The notes beneath the pieces are model-generated. The model saw only the letters and a program-made list of their open reading frames with translations. It had not been told where the DNA came from and did not search any database. The position numbers were made by a program, and so were the translations under genes. This document shows, piece after piece, positions 21,495 to 31,335 of a stretch of 64,000 nt of DNA. The stretch's first letter is position 1. Each line of letters begins with the position of its first letter. Origin of the DNA: Bryoerythrophyllum caledonicum (taxonomy: Eukaryota > Streptophyta > Bryopsida > Pottiales > Pottiaceae); NCBI GenBank assembly GCA_963971425.1, contig OZ020523.1, forward strand, positions 18,581,105-18,645,104. The letters run 5' to 3'.

Positions 21495-22142
21495 CGGTTG
21501 AAGGCCGGCTTGCCACCTCCGGATCAGGAAGATAGGGTCCCAGAAGCCCGGAGTTCCTGGACACCGGAGTAGTGGAAGGCCGAAGAGCGCCTTCGAGACG
21601 ACATGATCAAGACCATACAAGACATCCAACAGGAAGAGGCCATTAATCAAGCCGGAGCATCGGGAGAACTCCTGGCCATCCTGGAGGAAGATGGTGAAGC
21701 ACACATGGTGGCAGACTGGGCAGAATTCCCATACACAAATGTACTTCAGTCTCCTTGGTCGGCATCACAGCGAGTCCCAAACATCAGCCCGGAGGAGGCT
21801 TTCCATACCGTAAGCCGGACGATACTGGAGAGCCCAGTCACAGTGACGGTCGGGCAGCTCTTGCATATAGCACCCAACCTCACTGAGTATATGAGAGCCC
21901 ACTTTTTTCCGCCCATGAATTCTCCGGCAGCCCCAACATCAGTCACACCAGACCTAACCCGACCCTATCAAATCCAATCCCGAAGACGAACCTAATGTTG
22001 ACTTCTTCCATGGATGTTGACCGGAACCTACCGATAATGACAGTCAGGGTCGGCAATGGAACACTAGCCAGTGTCCTAATCAACGGAGGAAGAAGAAGCC
22101 CGGTGGCTGGAGATTGAACCTGAGGTTCAGGCGGTCGGCACA
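21495..22142 (+). pseudogene. Ty3/gypsy gag-protease junction and retroviral-type aspartic protease remnant
   Basis: An open stretch at 21603-21995 is hydrophilic and unassigned. At about 22,037-22,110 the frame reads MTVRVGNGTLASVLINGG, matching the retropepsin entry of plant gypsy elements, in which the catalytic triplet is normally D-G/S/T-G. Here the Asp position is Asn, which would inactivate the enzyme. Stops follow within 20 codons. Confidence 0.5.
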
Positions 22143-23405
22143 GTGACTTTACCAAACTTCAGCCTGATCCCGGACACAAGCCTGCCTCCGGGACTGCCTA
22201 TTGAGCCGGGGGTGCCGGGCCCATTTTTGCAAGGCCGGTGTGACTCCGAGGACCCCCAAGAGATCCCAGCAGCAGCCCAACCCAGAGAGTATCCGGACCA
22301 CTTTTACACTTATGCTGAGGGTGGCATCCCGGTGGACGAGACACCTGCCTGGGTTCAGGTGCAGTCGATGAAGGTCGCCAAATGGAATCCTCCGAAGTCT
22401 GAACAACTCCGAAAAATAAACGTGGGAACCCAGGAGGAGCCCAAGCACCTCCATGTCAATGCCGACTTGACTCCAGGGCTGATGGCTAAGGCTGAAGCTT
22501 TATTCCATGCATACAAGGACGTGTTTGCATGGACATATAAGAACCTGAAGGGTATTCCGCCATCCCTGGCTGAACATCGGATTGAATTGGAGTAGGTCAT
22601 CCCACCGGCTCATCAGGTCCGCTACCGAATGAACCCAAATTACGCAAGTATTGTCAAGAATGACCTGGACAAACTTTTACAAGCCGGGTTTATCAACCTA
22701 GTAGAGGATGCAACCTAGTAAGCCCCCATCGTTATGGTCCCGAAGAAGAACGGGAAACTCCAGATTTGCATTGACTTCCGGAAGTTAAATGCTGCCACGA
22801 AGAAAGACCCGTACCCGCTATCCTTTACGGAGGAGGTCTTGGACACAGTGGCTGGGCATGACATGTATTCATTCCTAAACAGGTATTCCGGGTACCATCA
22901 AATCAAGATAGCACCGGAAGACCGATATAAGACTGCCTTCGTGACGGACTAGGGTGCGTTTGTGTGGATCGTTATGCCATTTGGGTTGAAGAATGCACCC
23001 CCGATCTACCAGCGAGCGGTGAAAAAGGCTTTTCGGGACTACATTGATGTGTTTATGAAGTTGTTCTTGGACGACTTTACCGTGTACAGTGACATGGCCA
23101 CTCATCTTGAGAAGCTTCAAAGATGTTTTGAGAAGTGCCGAGAGTATGGCATCAGCCTGAACCCGGAGAAGTATGTCTTCCTGGTCTTCTATAGAATTAT
23201 CCTACGACACATTGTGTCTGAAGCTGGGAAGTTTCCGGACCCGAAGAAGCTGGAGGCAGTCCAGCGGATGCCCAGGCCAACCAAGCCGGCCGACATTCAG
23301 GTGTTCAATGGTTTCGCCCAATTCAACAGGGCTTACATTAAATCATGTGCAAGACTGAAGAGTTCGTTTGGACGGACCAATGTGAGGCAGCCTAGCTGGA
23401 CATGA
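22143..23405 (+). pseudogene. Ty3/gypsy reverse transcriptase, decayed
   Basis: The frame is read through TAG (22593-22595), TAG-TAA (22716-22721) and TAG (22950-22952). Landmarks in order are MVPKKNGKLQICIDFRKLN, MYSFLNRYSGYHQIKIAP, VMPFGLKNAPPIYQRAV and the LFLDDFTVYSD active-site loop (FLDD form of YxDD). The motif A aspartate, expected in the FLDxYSG segment, is Asn here, so one of three catalytic acids is lost. A frameshift follows near 23,350 (the FVWTD segment is in another frame). This part was clearly once a chromovirus- or Tat-like plant gypsy polymerase. Confidence 0.8.
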
Positions 23406-23930
23406 AATAGCGTTATCAGGACACCTCGATCCTGATCATCCCACATTGGGACTTGGAATTCCACATCCATACGGATGCCTCAAACCTTTCGACAGGGGCA
23501 ATGCTAGCCCAAAATCCGACCGGCAAGGGCGACCAACCTATCTCCTACGATTCCAGGCTGCTGAATTCAGCCGAGAAGAATTATACGACGACAGAGCGTG
23601 AGGCCCTAGCGATGGTGTATGCCTTAAACAAGTACAGGCATTATTTATTGGGTAATATAGTGGTATTTTATGTTGATCACATGGTTTTGATTTATTTTGT
23701 TAACAAGCCCCAAGTGACCGGAAGGATTACCCGGTGGTTACTTTTGTTCCAGGATTACGACTTCACAGTGGTCTACAAGCCCGGAAAGTCACACGGAGTC
23801 GCAGATGCCCTATTCCGACTACCCAACGGGTAGCCGGACACCGGCATTGAAGACCAGGCCGGAGATGCCCTATTCCGACTACCCAACGGGGAGCCAGACA
23901 CCAGCATTGAAGACCAGGCCGGAGATGCCG
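23406..23930 (+). pseudogene. Ty3/gypsy RNase H, with 60-bp tandem duplication at its end
   Basis: The frame encodes FHIHTDASNLSTGAMLAQ, then TTTEREALAMVYALNKYRHYLLG and FTVVYKPGKSHGVADALFRLP, the usual RNase H landmarks with the first catalytic Asp (TDAS) kept. The 3' end is a 60-bp tandem duplication: 23804-23863 and 23864-23923. The first copy has TAG (23831-23833) where the second has GAG. Confidence 0.8.
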
Positions 23931-24004
23931 GGTTGTTTTACGTCCAGCCCGAGTGGCTGACGGACGTGGTGTCGTACCTCCGGACTGGCATCTTACGCTA
24001 GGAG

Positions 24005-25414
24005 TTGACAAAGGACGAGCAACGGAGGCTGATCCTGAAGTCGTTGCCATTCACCCTCATTGACAGGATCCTTCACAAACGTGGCCAAGACATAGTCCTT
24101 CGACGCGTACTAGACCCGGTGCAATCGGACATGATCATGAAGGAGTTGCACAACGGCATCGGCGGTAGACATTTTTCCCAAGAGATCACTGCCCGGAAGA
24201 TCCTGGACGCCGGGAACTAGCGGCCGAACCCCCACAATGATGTTTCTGAATATTGTCGGGCATGTGATAAGTACCAGCGGGTCGGCGGGATGGCGAACAC
24301 TGGACTGGCTCAATTGGTGACGAGTATGCGAGCGAAGCCGTTCATGAAGTGGAGGCTAGATTTTATTAGCTCCATCAAGCCGATGGCATCTCAGTCAGGC
24401 TGCCGGTATATCCTGGTCGCCACCAACTATGCCACAAAGTGGGTGGAAGCCCGAGCACTAAAGACCAACTCGGCAGCAATTACTGCCCGGTTTTTCTATG
24501 AGCAGATCCTGGCTCGCTACGGGTGTCCGTTGACACTCATCAGTGTCAACGGGTCTCATTTCACCACCGAGGCAATTGAATACCTCGTGGATCATTTCCT
24601 GCTCCAACACCGGACATCCACCACCTATTATCCCCAGGGTAATGGCCACGCGGAGAGCACAAACAAGGTGATTGGCTGGCTTTTGACCAAACTTGTGAAT
24701 GACCAACAGACTGACTGGGATAAGCATCTCCCGACAGTGCTATTTTCATACCGAATGGCGTATAAAGTCTCTACTGAGCATACTCCGTTCGAGTTGGTAT
24801 ATGGGCTGCATCCCCTTATGCCAACGGAGTACATCGTGCCAATGGAGTACATCGTGCCAACGGAGTACATCGTGCCAACGGAGTACATCGTGCCAACGGA
24901 GTACATCGTGCCAACAAAGACGGTGACAGGCCAGCCGGACTACAACCCGACCAGGGTCTTGACAACTTGGGTAGCGGACTTGGAGCGGATGGACAGTTAC
25001 CGGTCTTCAGCCCAGGACTGGGTTGGATTGAAGCAATGGGACCGGGCGTTCTGGAGTCAGCAACACTACAAAAAAAGGATTTCTAGCCGGGAGATCACGT
25101 GCTTTGGTATCCTAAGGGCCACAAGGATCACGCCGGGAAATTTAACAGCCAGTGGATTTGGGCCTTACCGGATACAATATCGGTTACCCAACAATACGGC
25201 CCTCCTGGTTACTATGGACCACTTCAAGCCCAACTCCATCCTTGTTAACATCAACAAGTTGAAGCCCTACCGGTTCTATGAGAAGGACCAACTTGTCACA
25301 GTCACCCCAGATGAGTCAACTCGGAGACTGGTTGAGCAGCAGAAGGGGGATGGTGGAGCGGATAGCCCGGACTACACAATGGAGATCGAGAGCGTCAGGG
25401 AGCAAGACCTCTAG
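24005..25414 (+). pseudogene. Ty3/gypsy integrase, catalytic residue lost
   Basis: The H2C2 zinc-binding part ends CRACDKYQRVGG near 24,255, after a TAG at 24218-24220. The catalytic core then stays open from 24290 to the TAG at 25412-25414. Core landmarks are FMKWRLDFI (first Asp present), LTLISVNGSHF (the second catalytic Asp, expected before NG, is Val) and GNGHAESTNKVIGWLL (Glu present). A run of 18-bp repeats (24822-24912) inserts repeated PTEYIV units after the GLHPLMPTEY segment. The C-terminal part (to 25414) has the GPYRI and LKPYRFYE segments seen after gypsy integrases. Confidence 0.8.
24822..24912 (+). repeat. 18-bp tandem repeat within integrase (about 5 copies)
   Basis: The unit ccaacggagtacatcgtg is repeated about five times in frame, one copy having 'ccaatggag'. 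It encodes repeated PTEYIV and keeps the reading frame. Confidence 0.9.
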
Positions 25415-27562
25415 GATATCCGCACCTCGGAACCCGAACACCGCATGACAGCCGACAAGGTAAGTAACAATTTGGAAGAGGTACGGAAGATTGAAGAGCC
25501 AAGTTGGGATTTCCCTTTGGGTTGCCGCGTTGTGGGAGTGGTTTGGGAGCCGGGATCGAAAACCAGCCAGAGTTTGTGGGAGGACCAAGGAAAAGACCCC
25601 GGAGAGGAGCATGATCAGGGAGCTGAACCCAGTCCGAGTCAAGACCGAGAGCCGGACCAAGGTTGGCAAATGATTCAGCGGCCGGGGTTTAGCCTGAAAT
25701 CCGAATCCAAACCCGCACAGGAGCCCTATGGTAACCCAGGTACAACCCAACCTGATCTCAGAAAGCTAGGATTAGTCCCGCAGACACGAGATAGCCGGGA
25801 ACGAAAAAAAAAAGACAAACAAGTTAGTGGGAAAAATGGAAAATAAGTAGTGAAGAGGCTGGACAGAAAGGAGCAGTAATGAAGTAGGACAAAAAGCCAG
25901 AGGAAAAAAGAAAAGAAGAAGCAGGGGGAAAAGCCTCAGAAAGAGAAAAAAAAATATTGCAAAAAAAGAAAAAGATGCAGGAAATGAAAAAGAAAAGGAT
26001 AAAGCAGTAGAAATAGGAAGAGCTGCAGAGAAAGCTGCAAAAAAAGAAAAAGATAAGGAAAAAGTAGAAGAAAAAGAAAAATTGCAGAATTTCTAGAAAA
26101 GAATACTAGCGGATGAAAAACTTGCTTTTCCATCCATCGAGGATGAATGTCATTCAACTGGGACGAAACCCCAAGTCTCTTTCCACAGAGTGAGTCCACA
26201 CTCTTTGTGCGGTGTTTTTGGAGAGGAGAGGAGTTGCAAGGAGAACCCTGGCTATGGCGAGAAAGTACTAAATTTAGAGGCGCTAGGGTTTTGTAGGTTG
26301 GGTATTGGAGAGAGGATTTTTGGAGTAGAGGTTAGGAGAAATTGGAGGAGAAATTGAAAGTAGGCGAAGTTAGAAGTAGGGAAAGCCATGGCTATGGCCA
26401 AGGTTTCACGCATGGCGATGGCTATGGCCAGGGTGAACGAAGTAGCGAGGTAAGCGGGGAGTTAGCCCGGTCGAACTACGGGAGTTGCATCCCGAGCCAC
26501 CAACTACAGTCGGAGGAGCGGGAATCTACAGTAGGTCCGGAGGAAGACAATACCTGTGACGTGGAGGAGGGTAAGACGTCAGCCGAGTCGGTGAAGAACG
26601 ACGTCAACAAGGCGTAGGTACCCCCAGCAATACTAGAGACGCGGACCGGGGAGGAGGTGAAGTCGGCACCAACGACGTCGAAGGTTGAGCTGGAGTCGGA
26701 GACAGTTGTCGGAAAGAACGCCAGTTGTGACGAGGAGCTCGTAGAGGAGCAGCCGGGCCCGGCTACTGAGGAGCAAGAGTTGGCGGTTGCTCGGCGGACG
26801 GCGACTTCGGGCGAGACGAGGAGCAAGACCTCGGAGCCAGGGGAGCTCAAAACTGAGGTGCCAGAGCCGACGCGATTGAAGGCACCACAGGCACCAACTA
26901 AAGTAAAGGCAAAGAAGTGCGCGGGAGTGCGTCGGCAGGCACAACTAGAGTTTGCGGCGCCGACACCCTGGAAGAGCGGCAACGACGCAACATGATTGGT
27001 AGTGCCGGAAGAGCCGACGAAGCTGAAGGCCACCGCCGCCTTGGAACTTGCGGTGTTGGAGGCCACACGGGGAGAGACACGAGCTACGGAGGAGCCGACC
27101 CCATTGCCGGTAAACCAAACAGAAAGAGTGGTGATCACAGATGTGCATCACGTGTTGCCGGAGGTAAAGGCGGGCAGACACAGCCACGATGCCAAAAGTG
27201 TGGAGAGAGAGTTCGCAAGCAATAGGACGCGGAAGGAGCTGGCCTAGGGGGAGAACAAGGCCGGGAGCGACCGGCAGCATTTCGGAAAGGAACCACACCG
27301 GCAGGAGCGTCAAGCAGCAAACATTCTCTAACAGAGTGAAGGAGAACACCACCATCAGATGAGCAGAAACCCGAGTCCCAGCCCGACTAGCACCAAACAA
27401 AAACGTTTGGAGGAAGACCCGAGAACTTCAGGTCAGCTTTTCAATTTCCTTGAGATTTTATTGAGCCTTAAAAATAACTTTGAGGGATACACGGGCCTAG
27501 AAAATGGGAGGACGGAATTTTCAATTCCAACTAGAATTAGGGTTCCTAAGTAGAACACACAA
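25415..27562 (+). other. Lys/Glu-rich and spacer region downstream of integrase
   Basis: No recognised protein. Around 25,800-26,090 the plus strand is an A/G-rich tract (aaaaagaaaaag), giving Lys/Glu codons on one strand. Around 26,100-26,340 a leader-like stretch contains 'gcggatgaaa' and 'gctagggttttgtagg', similar in style to the 30.8-kb LTR, so a second element may begin here. ORFs from 26,342 to 27,250 are Glu/Thr/Pro-rich on the plus strand and Ser/Val-rich on the minus strand. None shows a family motif. Confidence 0.35.
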
Positions 27563-28797
27563 TTGGTTAAGGAACTCTTGGAGCTTGGGTTGTTGGGGTT
27601 ATGGGAAACCAATTACACAGGCCATGGTATTCAGGACCAGGTAGAGGGAGAACTAGTCACTTGCCTCAGGGAGGAGCATCAATTGTATCATTGGGCTGGA
27701 CTGGACACAGGGGAATACTGGCGAGGTAAGCCGACACTAACTCTCCAAGATTGGATGGAAGAGTCTGACCCTGATTATGCGGCATTTGATAGGACCAGAC
27801 CCAGGAGACACGTGACTAGACTCGAGTACGGGTTGATGGCAACGGCAGAAGCTACCGGGGAGACACCTCCGCTGCCAGACAAGTATCTCCGGGATCCAGT
27901 GATTCAATCACTCCAAGGGAGCCCAGTCACATCCTGGTCGGAGACTTTGGAGTTTGTTGCACCGAGACGTGGCGCACCACTGGAACTTGTCACACCATTA
28001 GGTGGACCGTCGGCTTCTCAGCTTGGAGGCCGGATTCTTCTTTCTCTGATCGATGGCAGCCCTCCGGATAGCGAGGCCAGAGGATTCCAGATGATACGCC
28101 ACCAGAGGGTAACGAGGCAGACTCTAGTCCAAGCTATGCAATTGTCTTCACCAAAGACAACCACACCTACAACACTAGGGCATCAGAATAGTGTGGCGAC
28201 TCCAGGCACGGCGGACGACTCCAGTCCAACCCGGCTGTGGTTTGCCAAGAAGTATACTCGAGGACCACGGAGGCTGGTTGTGGAGGAGCCAACCTTCGCT
28301 TGGACTTTCACACCTTGGATTCAGTGGGAGCCTGGAGGCAGACCAGGGATGACAAGTGGGCCGGTGAGGTGGGGCTGGGAATCTTCTACGAGTATGCTTG
28401 GCCAGTAGTGCGCCAAGACTTGGTGCAGGAGTTCATTGAAGGCATACTCCCACCGGAGAACAAAGCTGGAGGAGCTCAAGTTCCTATTCGGGCCAAAGTC
28501 AAAGGATTGGAGGTGGTCCTGTTGGCAGAAGTGATCCAGGAGGTGTTTGGATTGACTGGAACTCGGTGGCTCAAGGCTTACAAGGAAGATGAGGAGCAGA
28601 AGTCAAGCATTGCGCGGCGGTTTTCTTTTACCGATGAAGATTTCCAGATGGATGGTGTTCCGGTGTCCGAGTTCCGAGAGCACTACTAGCCCAGGATCAA
28701 GGCACTTCTGGAGGTTTTGTCCTTGAAGAAGTCGACCACACACGCCAGCCTGAACTTGATTCATTACATGTATGAAGCAGTTCGAGCCAAGCAGTAG
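27563..28797 (+). pseudogene. Extra retrotransposon ORF, possible 'putative plant transposon protein' domain
   Basis: Two overlapping plus-strand frames (27563-28408 and 28237-28689, then continuing past a TAG) together read as a decayed protein. The first has WETNYTGHGIQDQ near its start. The second has WPVVRQDLVQEFIEGILPP followed by VPIRAKVKGLEVVLLAEVIQEVFGLTG. This resembles, from memory, the LVREFYANL...VRGxxVxFS...INxxFGLP pattern of a domain common in plant retrotransposon-derived ORFs. It is not a pol enzyme. The one-base frame change and the stops indicate decay. Confidence 0.4.
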
Positions 28798-30430
28798 GTA
28801 TTAGATCGGACGCCGTTGGTGCTCAGTAGTCTCCGACGGGTTCTGGGCCAAACAAGCAAGGGCATGAAGGAGATTCCAGGTGCGCAGCTGATTGAGGCTA
28901 TTCTCCGGCGGTGGTTTCCAACAAATGGAGAGCCTTCCTTCACTGAAGCCGATCCTTCTCGGGCAGTCTTGGAGTCCAGCGACAATTAGGAGGCTGCGGC
29001 GGATGGGAGTCGGGACACTCACACGGAAACTCCAGCCTCCACGGAGAGGCTGATGACAAGCATCTCCAGGAGCCACGGCGACTCCAAGGGTCGGAATGAG
29101 ATTGAGGTGGAGACAGGACTAGAGACAACGAGCTCTACACCGATCCCCTCAGTCACCCGGGAGCGCCCTAGACCCGATCACGACCTGGAAGTCATTTAGA
29201 AGCCCCCAACCACTCAACAAGTCCGAGCTAGACCATCCCAAGATTTCGACCAGTCACCAGGCCCGAACTCGACCGATAAGATGGACTCACATGAACGGGT
29301 TATCTTGGAGTAGGGCATAACTGACTCCAGCCCGATGAAGCTCCAGGAGTCACCACCCAACCAGCCTCGAGCCCCGAAGAGACGGCGCATCTACCACCCG
29401 ATCCCCAGTGATGAGGCTCCGCAACAAATTATTCTTTCTTCTGACTCCATACCGGAGACTCATCAGTTGGTGGGTTAGACTATGGATGGACGGCCAGTTA
29501 GCGACGCCACAGCCAACGCCGAGTTGCTTCGTGGAGAGGCCCCGGACGCCTTCTCACCACAGGTAGAAATGGCAGAGCCTGCAGCTCCAAGCGACCACAC
29601 CCCGAACATCACCAACCGCCGGCCTTTGGATTCCCCGAATGAATCCTCCCCTCCAACTCCAAACCCAATGATGGTTGGCATGCAGGCCCTCATGACTGCC
29701 TTGGAGTTGAATTTGATGACAGTGATCCAGCTTCGCAGCCTTCATGTTGAGCAGCAGACCCGGACTATACCCATGTCAGAGTTTAACCAGCTCCAAGATC
29801 AGGTGGACATCCTAGAGATTGAGTTCACCCGAACACGACAGGAGTTGGAGGCATCTTAACAGGCGAAGGCGACCAACTCTGCTTCCCGGCTACGGCGCTT
29901 TGAGATTGAGATGCTCATAAACGCCAGGCTGAAGGTTCATGACCAGTTGGTGTTAGACCACTACTTCTTGGTGGAGGACTACCGGCGGCAAGGCCTCACT
30001 CCACTGACTCACCGAGGTATGTAGCTTAGCCACATGGGCCCATCTCACCGGTTGTTGTGGGATTCCTGGAAGCATTACACCGATGATGTTGCCCGGTATC
30101 GCCTGTATCTATACCGGTTCTCAACGGCCTACTTGGATTTTGATTTTCTGGCTCAAGACTTGGAGTCGCAGCAGGAGTCCGACCTTATCTTGACTCAGAT
30201 GCCCACCAATGGCAGTGAGGCAACCCCTTCGACGGTAACTTCAGATGGCGAATGCATGTCCGGCTATCCTCCACAGGGCTGGGAGGGATTCCGCAGCCAC
30301 TATACACCGACTGTGCCGCCCCGACCACCTTCCGCGTCCGAAGCCGGAAGTTTAGGCGTTCAGACTCTTGGTGTTGGGCCGTCGAGTAGCCTCGAAGATA
30401 GTCTCCGGTACACCCTGGGCACAGCGTAGA
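28798..30430 (+). pseudogene. Hydrophilic/coiled-coil retrotransposon ORF remnants
   Basis: A Pro/Ser/Thr-rich linker with many TAG stops (28797, 28987, 29198, 29312, 29478) is followed by an open stretch at 29482-29859. Its end (MSEFNQLQDQVDILEIEFTRTRQELEA) is a likely coiled coil. A further frame at 30034-30429 has WDSWKHYTDDVARYRLYLYRF. This is a common end of gag-like or accessory plant retrotransposon proteins, but I cannot name a family. Confidence 0.35.
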
Positions 30431-30785
30431 TTGGCAATCAGGCTCTCCAGACTGGCATATCTCCTCGGGTCAAGGGCCCGGCATGGGCCTCAGTTGAAGT
30501 ATGCCCTCCTCCCGGCACAGTGACACCCCGCGGCACCTCCGGAGCAGCGGATAGAGGTACCCGGAATCCGGCAACAGCACCAGGCAGTGGAGCACCCGGC
30601 AACATCTCCGGCAATGTTTTCTTTCACAATGGCGAGGAGTACACCGGCGACACTTTATCTAAAGGGTGTTAGATGGTAGTCCCTTCCTCCCAAATTTTGT
30701 TTTTTGAGACTTAAACTTTTTCAGGCTATAGTTACTTTCACTAGGAGCCCAGGGCCCTTGAACATCGGAGGACCGATGTAGTTTA

Positions 30786-30797
30786 GAAGGGGGATAA
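30786..30797 (+). other. Polypurine tract
   Basis: The purine run agaagggggata lies immediately 5' of the LTR start TGTTAAGC, the expected position for the plus-strand primer of an LTR retrotransposon. Confidence 0.6.
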
Positions 30798-31335
30798 TGT
30801 TAAGCGGAGAACTAGGATTAGCGGACCCGGGTAGTAATTTTCATTTTTGGACTCCGGATGAGTTTTTGGCTCTCCAGTGGATGAACTTGACCAAGCAAAT
30901 GATTTCCTTCTTGGACAGTTTTTCATCCACTAGACTGGCCGGATGAAACCTGGCCATGCGGATGATTTCCATCCTGACTAGTTTCATCCGTCACTTGGAT
31001 GAATCTAGGCATCCGGATGACTTTCATCTAGCCCAGTGTTCATCCGCCGGATGACTTCTGTTAGGGTTTGGTGCACATAGAGGGAGAGCTTGGAAGCTCT
31101 CTCTTTCTCTCACTTGGAACTTGGAGCTAGAACTTAGACACGTTAGGATTTGGGGGTTTTGTAGTGTGTTTTGAGGTCACATTGAGCTGGAGAGACTTGC
31201 CATGTACAAACTATGAGCTAGTCAATAAAATCCGACGTGATTTGAGGTTTTACAAGGTGTTTTGAGCAAATCAGGGTTTCTTAGGGTTTCTAGAGTTTAT
31301 GTGAAAGAGAGTTTGTAGATCAACCTCCTTTAACA
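30798..31335 (+). repeat. 3' LTR (538 bp)
   Basis: The LTR is delimited by TGTTAA at the left and TTAACA at the right, preceded by a polypurine tract. It contains short repeated 'catccggatga' motifs in the first half and 'gtttcttagggtttct' near the end. No matching second LTR was seen in the window, so the 5' end of the element it belongs to is lost, rearranged or too diverged. Confidence 0.65.

Noticed and set aside
3823..24220. TAG reassigned to an amino acid
   Set aside because: TAG is used as the true stop in the germin-like and CYSTM-like genes, and TGA and TAA also interrupt the transposon frames. Decay explains the pattern better.
26476..27138. 220-codon minus-strand Ser/Val-rich ORF
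   Set aside because: It is the mirror of a Glu/Thr-rich plus-strand retrotransposon spacer. No motif.
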